Assembly: GCA_013396655.1 (NCBI GenBank)
Contig: WBMV01000441.1
Location: forward strand, 754,914-818,913
DNA length: 64,000 nt
Direction: 5' to 3'
Source: Campylorhamphus procurvoides
Taxonomy: Eukaryota; Chordata; Aves; Passeriformes; Dendrocolaptidae
Part shown: positions 35,601 through 46,351 of the stretch, piece after piece
Numbering within the stretch: position 1 is the stretch's first letter
How the letters are laid out: each line of letters begins with the position of its first letter
Position numbers and translations under genes: made by a program
Notes under the pieces: generated by a model
What the model was told of the DNA's origin: nothing
The model's input: the letters and a program-made list of their open reading frames with translations, nothing else
Database searches by the model: none

Positions 35601-38479
35601 AAGTAGGATTATGATAGCTTCTCAGATTAAAATAAACTGAAATACTTCAAGCCAGTGCTATTTAAATTAAAGGTAATATTATGCTCCTGCACTGTGGAAT
35701 AAAATAAGTATTTGTCAGTGCTCTAGGTAGAGAAGAACTAAGATCAAATATACTTTCTGTGTAGAAATGCCTTTTAGCATCAATAAATATAGCAAAGCCA
35801 ATGCTTACCGTGTCCCAAATTCTTACACAAGTTTCTTTCAGTCAAGTTCAACAGCTTCACTGACACCCAAATGCTTTGTTATGAAGATTGATAACTGCCA
35901 CAGTAATGGGAGGCAGATCCATCCATTATCCAAATTGCTTTGCAGACAAGCACTTAGTAATATTTTAATTCCTTTACCAGTATTCCTGGCCACCTTCCAG
36001 TTCTGCATGAGCACCCCCGGCTCTGGTTGCTGAGGTTTGAAATGCACCTGCGGTTTCTAGACCATTAACATTAAAATGCATGACTTAGAAGATTTTAAGC
36101 AAAATTTCATATTAATAATACTAGACACATAATGGTTTGTTACTGGTATGCATATAGTTTCACACATAACAATTCTTAAATTTTCTTCCACTAACACAGT
36201 CTTCATTTCTCTTCTACCGACAGAAATGAGGTAACCTTCAGTTTTTCGCTATTAGTACATATCAGAAAAATGAATGCCTACCTCCTTGCCTTTTGTTGGC
36301 CTATAGCTCCTGGATAAATCACCCATTCCCTTCTGTTCCCAGCCTGTTCTGCTGTCAGGCATTATAAACAATTTTCCTACACTGTTTGCTGGGATCCAGG
36401 AAACAAATGATAAACAGAAGTTTAAATCTATCACTTGTGTATTTGGAGATAGCATGCAGAAGGTCTGGCTTGCATACTTGTCCCAAATAAAAATGGGGCT
36501 TAAGCTGTGACTAGCCCTGTTACCAGAAGAAGAAATCTCCCAGGTTCAAATTTTAGGCACAAGACATTTAAATCACAGACAGAGCACAGAGAATCCACTG
36601 GAGATCTCAGTAAACATATCTCACAAAATATGCACCTGGAGATGGAGACTTTTGCAACTCCAGGAGCCCCTCTCAAGGCAGGAAGTCTCTGTGTTGTGCT
36701 GAGTGGGAAGACCTGGATGATGCTGCTCCACCGACAGTGTGCAGCACCAGGAGATCTGTCAGAGAAACTGCTCGTGGAGTGGAAGGAAAATGGTAAAGAA
36801 GCAATAACCCACATGTTCTTTCCAACACTTCTAAATTCTGTCTTGCAAAAACCATGGGACCTGGATGCAATGACACCCCTTCATGTCACCTGCAGTTCTG
36901 CCAGTGGTCAGCCAAGGGTGCAGCAAATATTACCCATTTGCCGTCAGGACTGGCATGAAAGAGATCTCTTCAGCTGATTTAGTTGGAGTTGAGGGTTCAA
37001 CTCTTCCTGATGCCTTTCATGATTTTACTTCCTTTGGTGAAATCAACACTTCACATACAGAATTATCACCTGTAGCTGCAGAATCAGCCTAGTCCAGTGG
37101 TTGGGACTGTGTTCTCCCTTTTCACCTTGCACATCTCCTCGCTTGCTTCTGAGGGATCTTGCACTGAAGTATGTGATTAAAGACAATAGAGTCAAATTTC
37201 ACAGGCTTTGAAAGAAACTCTAGAAACACTGGACCATTCATCCTAACCTCATTCATCCACATTTTTAAAAAAATGTTCAGTTCACACAGTGGCCAGAATT
37301 GGTGCCTGCCACACCTGAGGGTTCTGCTTGCTCATTCAGATACCAGAAGAAAAAAGGGAAAACATGCTGGGCACTTGTGCTATACTGCTGGCTTTCAGTA
37401 TATCTAGTTTTCTTTAACTTATGTAGGAAACGTGTTTGCATTTTATGCCCACTTTCCACTTCATGACACCACAAACAAGCAAAAATCTCTCATACTCTTC
37501 AGTAAACCATCCTTCCTGCACCATCCAGTAGATTGCAATTAATGTTCTTATTTGCATCAGAATATTTGAGAACAGGATGCTTGCAGTTTCTGAGAAATAA
37601 ACAAGGCACTAAACCCACTTTGCTTCCACAAAGCAAAGGTCAAAACATGTTCTCAACACTCTCTTTGCAGGTGATAAACTTGACGCCACACTTCTGGCAT
37701 GAAGAACAATTTTTGTGTCAAAAATACAATATAGCTGAATGTTCTAAATTTTGCTGGTATAGAATGACTCAAGAGACAAGTAAGTTGTTGTTCCAAGACT
37801 GATGGTGCTGATGTGGGAGTCCAGGCCAGCAGCTGAGAAAATGAGACCTGGTCATCGGAATAAATAATCACTATCTTGCTTCTGAGAGACTTTCCTGCTT
37901 GAATTTGACCTGGCTTTTCAGAGGAATGGAGCTACCCAGACACCTGTACTGAGCTGGCAGAAACAAAACCAGCACATCACGGCTGAATTTCTCAAGCCAA
38001 CACAGGAAACTAAACATGCAGGATAAGCATTTTTATCACTACTTAATTCTGATGTAGTTGTCACTTCTCTATACCCTGGTTTCAAGAGGGAGGGAAACCA
38101 AAATACCAAGCATGATTTACTGACTTGAAAAGATTTTTGGGGAAAGAAACTTAGTACTGAGAAGATCATAAATGTCTTTATAACATCTCAATCTCCAGGT
38201 AAATGAATGATACAAGAAGTTTGGAAATAAGGTGGTAAGTTATCTACCAAGCATAAGAAATGAGAGAGCCTTTTCTCCAGCCATCTTTGCTCCAGTAGAG
38301 CAGTTACCTGATGCCTCACTGCAAGAGCATACATGAAAAAGCTAAATATAGCTCAGTCAGAAGTGTTTATATTTGAAACATCTATACAACTGGACACAAA
38401 ACAAATCCACTGCAGCAAAACACACACAAAGTACGGGAAACCCGTGACATGACACCATGACCTGCAATCTAAGGGATGT
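26685..38479. other. Long intergenic stretch, no gene recognised
   Basis: About 11.8 kb of AT-rich DNA. Noted inside it are a short CpG-retaining ORF at 31982-32140 (listed separately), a small hairpin at 31291-31313, and a block at about 34.0-35.2 kb with overlapping ORFs on both strands. Examples there are 34384-34761 plus (125 codons) and 34284-34712 minus (142 codons, Ser/Thr/Leu-rich). These resemble no protein family I know, and each is a near-antisense of the other, so I do not call them genes. Confidence 0.6.
31982..32140 (+). other. Unrecognised 52-codon ORF with acceptor-like upstream tract
   Basis: The frame starts MAGNEESTTREHQDEP, continues through a Ser/Ala/Thr-rich stretch (TISSASAIAETATAQ) and ends with TAA. 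It is preceded by a pyrimidine-rich tract ending in AAAG (about 31950-31971), like a splice acceptor, and the ATG context is GAGGATGG. The 100 bp or so around it keep four CG dinucleotides in a neighbourhood where they are rare. An AGGTTAAAG near 32119-32127 could act as a weak donor. I do not recognise the peptide. It may be an exon of an unannotated transcript, a conserved element, part of an old retrocopy, or chance. Confidence 0.2.
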
Positions 38480-38675
38480 TCTGAAGACAAGGAAACACTT
38501 TTTATGTAAGTGTGATCAAACAGGTTAGAGAGAGAGGTTGTACAGTCATCATTCTTGAAGAGGTTCAAAATGTGACTGGACACAGTCCTGGCAGCCTCCT
38601 CTAGGTGACTCTGCACAACCAGATGAGTTGGACCAGACAATCTCCAAGTCTCTCTTTCTACCTAAAGGCTTCTGC
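38480..38675 (+). mobile_element. CR1 LINE 3' end, old copy
   Basis: Landmarks of a CR1 3' end occur in order: an AGGAAACACTTTTTATG-like start, GTGATCAAACAGGTTAGAGAGAGAGGTTG, TCTTGAAGAGGTTCAAAATG, GACTGGACACAGTCCTGG, CTCCTCTAGGTGACTCTGC, GAGTTGGACCAGACAATCTCC and CTTTCTACC. It is more diverged than the copy at 7.3 kb and of a different subfamily (with the CTCTAGGTGACTCTGC block). The terminal repeat motif is worn away. Confidence 0.82.
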
Positions 38676-38931
38676 TGGCTTTGTGTAAGTATCAACACAT
38701 GCAGCTCATTTAGATAGTAGATTCATGTGTCATGTTAGGTTTACACACATGTTGCTTCTACTCTCCTGTGTTAAAGCACAACAGAAGTTCATGCAGATCA
38801 ACAGCGTATGAGATCCAGGTAATGACCTGCGCAGATTATAAGACATATTGTGAAAATAGACTAAAATAGCTTATCCTTCTGCCTTGGTCTGCTCATTTAT
38901 CTTACTTAATTTTTCCCCCAGATGCTTTCGC

Positions 38932-38961
38932 TGTCTGTAAAAATTCCCATTTTTACAGACA
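38932..38961. repeat. Perfect 13-bp inverted repeat with 4-base loop
   Basis: TGTCTGTAAAAAT at 38932-38944 is followed after TCCC by its exact reverse complement at 38949-38961. It lies about 30 bp upstream of the SINE copy at 38994. The function is unknown, and the size is below that of a microRNA precursor. Confidence 0.7.
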
Positions 38962-38993
38962 ACACAATATTGTTGTTTCCTTACCGCAAATTA

Positions 38994-39139
38994 CCCTGAG
39001 ATTAGCTCAGTTGTTTAGAGCATGGTACTAATAACACCAAGTTTGTGGGTTTAATCCCTTTACAGGCCATTAACTTAAGAGTTGGACTCAATGAACCTTG
39101 TGGGTCCCATCCAACTCAGAATATTCTTTGATTCTGTGA
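38994..39139 (+). mobile_element. tRNA-Ile-derived SINE with CR1-like tail (TguSINE1 type), copy 1
   Basis: The head matches tRNA-Ile(AAT): ATTAGCTCAGTTGTTTAGAG (box A), CTAATAACACCAAG around the AAT anticodon, and GGGTTTAATCCCTTTACAGG (box B, with C-to-T decay). Directly after it comes a tail with AGTTGGACTCAATGA, CCTTGTGGGTCCC, TCCAACTCAGAATATTC and a terminal GATTCTGTGA, which is the 3' end of a CR1 LINE. Such a composite is moved by CR1 enzymes and is known from passerines as TguSINE1. The copy has mismatches in stem and box positions, so it is a retroposed SINE and not a working tRNA gene. Confidence 0.9.
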
Positions 39140-40459
39140 AATAAAAAAGCCAGAAACAGATTAAACAGTTCATGTGCAGAGTGTGTGCAGCTGCAGTACT
39201 GTGAAGGATAGGAGGGAGCATTCTTATGTATGCTCTGGATCCTCTTCATGTAATTTGTAATAATAACTGGCCTTACATTCACAAAACACCTTGCCCTTTG
39301 CACAAGCAGCCGGTGGGGATTTCTATTGTGCTGCCATGATAGGAGTCCTATATATTTTGTATAAGCCTGTAAAGAGAACAAAGAGTCATTCTACTTAAAG
39401 GAGATATTTTGTGTCAGCTTGCTCTATTTTTTTTTAATATGTCATTATTCCACGGAAAGATGGGATCTATCTTCCCATTTTCATTTCAGTTTATTCTTTC
39501 CTATACTAGATGGCCAAAGAGCCTCTGCTTGTTCCTAAGGAAGCAATTACTCCAAGCCAGGTGGACAGTTTCCATTTTGGTGTCCTGTCCTGCATCCTGA
39601 TGGATCAGGCCCTCTCTGTATTCTCTTTTCACAAGCCTACATTTGAAAAAAGCTAATGTCAGGATGGCTCTACTGGTCAGAATAAGGGCCTCTCTGAGTC
39701 TGTACCCTATCACTGCCAGTTGCCAACACCAAAAGAGAAAATGTGACTTTACAAATATTTTCCCACCCTCCAGCAGTTTCAGGAATAAGGACTTTGCTGA
39801 TCCAGAAGGGAAGAACGTGTTTAATGGCTGTCATTGGTTCTTCTATGGCTTTTGTTCAGTTGCCATTTGAACTCCTTAAAAGTGTGGCCACATGTCTGTC
39901 ACTTGCTTATGTGGGAAGAACCAAACCCTGGACTCTCTTTCATATTGAACATACCACCAACTAGTTTCTCTCAATGCCTTTCGTTTTTGTACTAAACTGA
40001 CACCACCAATGCTACTCATGATTTCAGACTTTTGTAATATCTCATCCTCCTGATTGTTCTTTTCCATTCAATTTGGGCATTCCTTGTACAGAATATATTT
40101 CATTCTTTTAATGCTCTTATTGTCTACCTCTCTAACTTCTCCATTGGTATCATCCATTCTGAAATGGAGGAACAGAAACACAAGGTAGCCTTTCAGATAA
40201 GAGCACACCATCAATTTAACTGCTTTTTTATGTTCCTTTCTAAACCCCTCTAACATACAAGTGTTTTTTTGACTGTTCCTGACCGTTAAGCTAATATTTA
40301 CTAGAACACTGTAAGACCACATCCTGGCTCACACAAAGACCCTGGTATAAACATTTTCTTTCCTCTTTTCCCCAAATATGCCTACTAATTTAGACTGTGG
40401 GGAGGGACTAAAGAAAAGGGGGATATTCTACTATCCTGAGAGAAGAATGTATCCACAAG
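39140..40459. other. Intergenic, no gene recognised
   Basis: AT-rich sequence between the SINE and the next LTR. Only short chance ORFs are present, and I see no recognisable repeat. Confidence 0.6.
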
Positions 40460-41250
40460 TGTGAAAAGACTGGAATGTTGATGACTGAGACAATCCAGGT
40501 GTTGAGGGCATGCACACCTGCCGCCTCAGGCTATGAGATGAGTATTGTTTCTTTGTCCTTACACAAATTATTCATCTGTGATAACTCCTCCTGGGGATGC
40601 ATCAGGACAATTCATGCACATGACCTGAAGATACTCATCTCTGCTGATGGTCGTAATGGATTCACCTGTGCTAACACAACAGGCAGTTTTAACATCTTAG
40701 AAGGTGTCAAAGACTCTTGAAATGTCCCATGATCCTGTATTAATCATCCAATGAAGAAGTCCTTGCCCCAGGGCAGATACCGGAGGCATTCCCACCTATC
40801 CTGAGCCCAACAAAAGACCACATTCGGACTTCACTTGGTAGATTGAGGGTCTCCTTCCCTCGCTCCATGAGACTTCTACCACCACCTCAGCGGATTGGGA
40901 CTACAACCACCACCAGAGTGGCAGCCATCAGGTCTCATCACTGAATCCGGTGGGTGTCTTGTGGGTCCTTCCATTCACCTGGGGACCGCAGCCCTACTCC
41001 AACTGCCTGTGCCAGCACTGGGGCCTCGCTCCAGCAATGACCCTCCAAGCCATTCCTGCCAGGTTTTAACGGGTGGGGGAGGCTGCCTACCATCTCGTTT
41101 TGGTCCAGTGGGGGGGAGCTTGGGAATTCTCTGGTTAGCTTAACCCAGTTTTATCAGTATTGTTGTTTAGCATTCTTCCTGTTAAAGAGTTTTGGTTTTT
41201 ATTTCACTTACATACAGGAATATTGGATCTCTTTCTGTACTGGAGAGAAC
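40460..41250 (+). mobile_element. Probable endogenous-retrovirus LTR (ends approximate)
   Basis: The block beginning near TGTGAAAAGACTGG has a composition sharply different from its surroundings. It carries landmarks I recall from a passerine LTR family: GTGATAACTCCTCCTGGGG, GACCTGAAGATACTCA, CAGGCAGTTTTAACATCTT, CCTGAGCCCAACAAAAGACC, CACCACCTCAGCGGATTGGG and GGTTTTAACGGGTGGGGGAG. Near its right end, CTGTTAAAGAGTTTTGG is a plausible worn polyadenylation signal, giving plus orientation. I could not fix the ends or find a target duplication, and some sequence to about 41.31 kb may still belong to it. No retroviral genes are attached. Confidence 0.68.
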
Positions 41251-41314
41251 CAGGGGTGTTGAATCGGAGGAAGGAGACTTCTGTCTGAGGTCTCCACCAC
41301 TCTGCATTGTCTCA

Positions 41315-42135
41315 AACTGAGGAAGACCAAAACCTTGTTCCAGTTGGTGACCCATCACCCTTCAGAACCCACACCATAATGTCCTGCTCCATGAAATGAC
41401 CAGTCTGCTGTTAATTGGACTCCACTGTTGGCAGCAGGACCAAAAATGTCACTTAGTCCATTCCCAAATCTATACTTGCCTCTGTAATTGTGGATTCCCC
41501 TACATGTCTGATAAAAATTTAAACCAAGATCCAGAAAAAGAAATGTTAAATCAAAAGGTTGAGCCATGATCTGTCACACAAACTCTCATTCACATGTCCT
41601 GGACAGGTCAGGGATAGTAAAAACACATGCCATATTTTTGTAAAGGAATAAGTTTTGAGTTCCCTCTGCATTAGTGCCCTGCAGTGTGAACAGAAAACTG
41701 ACCAGACTACAGTAAACATATCCCTTTCCCAGCACATTTTTTACCTCATGCTCAAGTCAGTTTTCAGAGTTGTGTACCTTCCCTGACACAAGGCAGAATC
41801 ATGTCAGATGTTCTTGAGTCCTCTGTGTAAAGACGAAAATCATGGTACCTGCATGAGTGTTAAACATAAAGTCAACAAACACCTTTCACTTTTAATGATG
41901 CCTAATGCCCCAGCACACTTGCTACCCTCTCCATTTGCTTTTCCCTTTTATCTGTATGCAGTGACAATGTTCAGCTTCACAACAGATTTGTTGGTGAATG
42001 CCCACAGCTTCTGGAGAGTCAGTAAATGGTTATCACAAAAAGTCATTTGTATCAAAACCCACTCCTCAAATAAGGCACCAGGAAAACCAGTCAATTCTAT
42101 GGCCCTTCATTAATAACATTTCCAATTGTTTCCTC
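41315..42135. other. Intergenic, no gene recognised
   Basis: Unique-looking sequence between the LTR and the second SINE. No gene or RNA can be supported. Confidence 0.55.
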
Positions 42136-42136
42136 A

Positions 42137-42273
42137 GCCAAATTAGCTCAGTTGGTTAGAAAATGGTGCTAATAACACCAAGGTCTTGGGTTTGATCCTT
42201 ATATGGGCCATTCACTTAAGAGCTAGACTCAATGGTCCTTGTGGGTCCTTTTCAATTCAGAATATTCTGTGAA
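42137..42273 (+). mobile_element. tRNA-Ile-derived SINE with CR1-like tail (TguSINE1 type), copy 2
   Basis: Same structure and orientation as the copy at 38994. The tRNA-Ile(AAT) head reads AATTAGCTCAGTTGGTTAG (box A intact), GTGCTAATAACACCAAGGTC around the anticodon, and GGGTTTGATCCTTATATGGG (box B). The CR1-like tail has ACTCAATGGTCCTTGTGGG, TTCAATTCAGAATATTCTG and TGTGA. It differs from copy 1 at several positions, so the two are independent insertions and not a segmental duplication. Confidence 0.9.
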
Positions 42274-44814
42274 ATCAGAAGCAGTTCTTCTGTGAAATAC
42301 TTGGAACTGGTGTGTCTATCTGCTGACCTGAAACAGACAGACATATTATTCCACTTTAATCTATGCCTGGTCAGTGGTTCTTTCCTTTTGCACTTTAGTA
42401 GCATTTTATCATATCAAGCATGCAGCAATAGACCAGAAGATTGTCTTGTTAAGATTCAAACAAGCCATTAGGCACTGCAGGAGTTCTTTTAGTCCCCCAG
42501 TGCTATATATCAATATCACTATCACTAGCAGGTGAGTTTTTCCTGTTCTGGAGTTCTGCTTTTAGAATAATCCTGCCTTCAAGGGTAAGCACATACTTTT
42601 TCTCACCAACCAAGATTAAAGTAGGTAAAATAACCATAGTGATCCCCCAGTGTTCAGGTAACCCAGCCCTAGCTGAATCAACTATTATATCTTCACCCAG
42701 GCTGTGTTTCCCTAAGTTCAATTCAAGGCTCAGTCATTTTCTTCCAGATCTGAGATCCAAACATATCCTAAAAAGTCCAGCTGGGTTGCTCCAGTGTCTA
42801 TATTTCTCAGAGTTCAATATGTCATCAGAAAGGATCAGCAAGACTAAATATATTCATGATAAAAAGGCAACTATTCAGGAGGGACCCCATCAACCTGAAG
42901 GAAAAATGTAAAGTTTTCAAGAAAAAACAAGTGTACAAGTATTTTCCTTGGTGTTCAAGTGGCATATACAAGGTCTTTGGCCTCATCCGACAACAAAGGA
43001 AGGTGGACCTCTTTGCCTGTCCATGCATTTCTCTGCCTACTTTGGGAAAAACATGATGCTGGGACAGAGGAGGTCACTGTGATAAAAATTGCAGACATAA
43101 TCAACTGCTGAAAGTGGTTACTCCTGAAAATCTCTTGGCTGGTTCATAGAGAGGAGAGAAGGCTGGGAAATTGGGCAAAGGAAGCTACACCAGGATGAAG
43201 AGTCCTACAAGAATGAAACAGTACTACTACAAAAGAGTGACATGAGTACAAGGCATTTTCCCTTTCCCACCTTCCTAGAAGCAAGTGGTCAAGAGTGGTT
43301 TTGAGTGAACTAAGGATGTGCTCAAGAAGAGGGAACTGGAACGATCCAGAGGAAAATGCCCTGGACTCTCGATGCAGTTCAGCTGTGGCTGTTGCCGGAA
43401 CCTCTCAAAACTGGAATAGCAGCCAGAGCTGAAAAATAAAACGATGTTACAAAAAGCACAGAAGGGAATTTGCTGATGTGCTGGCTTTTCTTCTAGGAGA
43501 CACTTTAAAAAATTGCTGTGATGCATTGTTTTCACAGAGTAAAAAGGATATTCCTAGCTCATTTAGCTGTGTCAAGGAGTCAGGTTCTGGGGTATAGAAA
43601 GAAGATTGAATGGTAAGCAAAAAAAAAATAGCTGTAATCGTGTGCAGGCAAAAGCATTTTAATAAACTTTTCCCTCTTGGTTAGAATCTGGCAAGATATG
43701 TTTAAAAGCAGTAAGATATGTTCTTTCTTGCAATAATTGGGCCAGAAACTCTACATAAAAAACAAGAAAATTGCTATATCCCTCTAAGGCACAAGGTTAG
43801 AAGTTCTCTACATCATCAGCTATGATTTAATTAAGCGACTGGCAGCCTAGGCATAAGAAGTTCAGCAAAGCAGAGCCATGAGAAACAGGTAGAAGTCTAT
43901 TGTAGACAGCCAAAGACCTCTGTAGCAAGAGGTGGGGTCCAGTAACTGCCTGTGAGACCTTGAATTTTGAGATGTCCCTTTGGAGAGGAGACCTACAATT
44001 TCAGGGAGAACAGAGTCTTTTCTCTTTTTAATCTAATACATTTCTTAAGAATGGTACCCAAAGGGGGACAGACTCAACTTGCACACATCTAGGCTGCCTT
44101 TCAGGCTGAATATGCAAGATATTCTCTCTGGTTCATAACCTTCATGCTGATTTCCCTGTCCATTCCAGCGTCCAGCAAACAATTTGTACTCATCGGCAAT
44201 GCATGCAAGAACTGCTTCCAGTCAGCACTGTGCAAAGCCAACAGCCAAGGGTTCACAAAATTTATTATGGCCCAGCATTTAAGTCTTTCAGACAACTGTG
44301 ACAGTCTAAGGATTGGAAAAAATCTTTGGGACATTGAAAGCAACTTTGGTTGTTTAACTCTGTGTACTTTTGTGAAGATCCTTATAACAAGGTTTAAAAA
44401 CAACCATACAATCCCTAAATTAAGGCATGACTGGAAACAGAACACAAGCATTTCCAGTTTTCACTGTTTGTTAGGTTCTTGGGGTTGCCATGAGTAATCA
44501 GACATGTAGGCTGAAAAATGAGATGTCCAGAAAACCCTTAGTTCTTCTTTAGCAGGAAAATACTAAATTAGTAGGAAAAAGTTCTTCACTCAGAGGGGTA
44601 TTTTGGACTTTTATATATTGTCCTTTTGTATATACCTTACTTCTGACTAACCAGCTTGGAGCCAAGAACTTCTCTTAATGCTCATTGTAGTGAAATGCTT
44701 GGAATTAGATTAACAGGAACTGCAGGGGAGGAAAAAAAAAGAAAATTATTTCTTTCTCCCAAACCTAATAACCTATTAAAGTATGGACCTTGTTTTGTGA
44801 TCACTTAAAAGTAA
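42274..44814. other. Intergenic, no gene recognised
   Basis: No gene is supported. Antiparallel ORFs at 44101-44451 (minus) and 44144-44497 (plus) overlap each other and match nothing known. A short AGTTCTTCACTCAGAGGGG at 44581-44599 echoes a CR1 motif but stands alone. Confidence 0.55.
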
Positions 44815-45654
44815 AGTGGCAAGAGAATCTCAAGAGATATTATAAGTCAAAATTACAATTTACTAAAAAGATTACAATAAATACAATGATACAGAGAAAA
44901 CTGGTTTTTAACATACAAAGACAGATGTATAACCCAGCACCCCGGGGCACGAGCAGAATGGTGTTCCTTAGCCCTTGTGTTGAGCACCACATGGTCCCCC
45001 TGAGTTCAAAGTAAAAGGAAAAGAAAACCTGCTGGTGAGGATGATGGTCACAGTCTGGTCAAGAGCAGCAGTCACAGTCCTGTTGAGGTTCTGGTCCTCC
45101 TCTGGATCTGACCAGTGCCACCAGAAGTCCCAAAACTCAAAGATTGTATATGGTCAGGTTCAGGTGAGAATGCCCAGTACCTCCACCCAGGGCAGGGAGT
45201 TTCACAACGGGTGATTTAACTCAGTGACTCATGGGATATTTTGGGAATCTTTGATGGTTTAGGTCCTTGCAGCTGCCTATTGTGCCAGTCTCTAACAGCC
45301 GATTAGCAGATATGACCCTTCAGGCTGGGTGTGAAGGTTCTAGTGCCTCCCTGGAGTGGAGTTATCACAGCTGAGTCACTGGTGTGAAGACAGAAACATT
45401 CCTGTGCTTTGCAGGGTCCTTTAACACCCAGCTGGTAGCCTCAGGGTTCACGTATGCCCTGGGCAGCTGCTGCAAACACTCCATTACTAACAGTTCATCA
45501 GAAATTACACAGAGGGTGTTTTGGTTACACCCACATAGTCATAAATTGGTCCCAGCCTCTGTAAATAGGACATATTTATAATTGAATTTTGCCCTTATAG
45601 TAAGGCTTTAGCGTGGGTTTGAGATAATGCAATGAACCCAGTCCCAATTTAACA
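44815..45654 (-). mobile_element. Probable endogenous-retrovirus LTR (left end approximate)
   Basis: From GTGGCAAGAGAATCTCAAGAG to CCCAGTCCCAATTTAACA the sequence follows in order a passerine LTR that I recall. Landmarks are AACCCAGCACCCCGGGGCAC, CCTGTTGAGGTTCTGGTCC, CCAGTACCTCCACCCAGGGC, GTCCTTGCAGCTGCCTATTG, GAGTTATCACAGCTGAGTCA, TCCTGTGCTTTGCAGGGTCC and CCTCTGTAAATAGG. Minus orientation is inferred from a TAAATA-type box read on that strand near 45.57 kb and an A/T-rich polyadenylation-like region at about 44.86-44.88 kb. No target duplication was identified and no coding remnants flank it. Confidence 0.7.
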
Positions 45655-46336
45655 CAGAAGGTGCTCTGCAGCGCACAGGAGGATGGCTCCAGATGACCCC
45701 TAACATAGTTGTTAGAGATGCTATTTTATCCTATAACGGGAAGGACTGAAGGCATTAAATCAGACTTTACACCAGTCTGGTTAAAAAGCCTCAGGCTGAA
45801 AATGAATCACAGGAAATTTAATCATGGCTTATAAAATATAAATGCTTTCCTCTTCAAATTAAGTTTTTTGTAATTCTAATATATAACTTGTCTCTCCTGT
45901 TCTGTTTTATCTGTGGCTCTAGTCAGTTTTTCTTTCAGGAAAAGGGTGGAAAATAAACACAGTTTGGGGAATAATGAAGAGTATACAAATATATTTACAA
46001 GAGTACCTTTCATGAGAAAGTTAAAAAATGCAATCATGTAAATCTTCATCTGAAAGAAATTTAGACAAGCATTAAGTACTTTTGCCTCTGTTAATCCAAA
46101 AATAAACTTTTGCTAACAGGAAATTTTGGCTGCCCTATTTTGCCATTCAGCTACAGTTCCAGAATTTTGAATTCTGAAGTGTAAAATATTGATGTATTAA
46201 AAGAAAGGAATTTTAACCTATTTCACACATAAAATACAATGAAGTATATATGATCACAGTCTGCTTTCATCGCATACCTGTAATACCTAACATAGGATTT
46301 TCCAGGCACAAGATAAAAGTAAAAGCTGCTCTTAGA

Positions 46337-46351
46337 GGGGGGGGGGGGGGG
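46337..46351 (+). repeat. Run of 15 G
   Basis: An uninterrupted G homopolymer inside AT-rich sequence. It can fold into a G-quadruplex in principle, and its length is likely to be unreliable in the assembly. Confidence 0.9.

Noticed and set aside
38932..38961. MicroRNA precursor
   Set aside because: A 30-base perfect hairpin is too short for a microRNA precursor, and no longer imperfect stem extends from it.
39001..42215. Two functional tRNA-Ile genes
   Set aside because: Both heads have stem and box-B mismatches and run straight into a CR1-like tail, as in a SINE.
44581..44599. A short CR1-like motif (AGTTCTTCACTCAGAGGGG) as a CR1 copy
   Set aside because: Neighbouring CR1 landmarks are absent on both sides, so it is too short to call.
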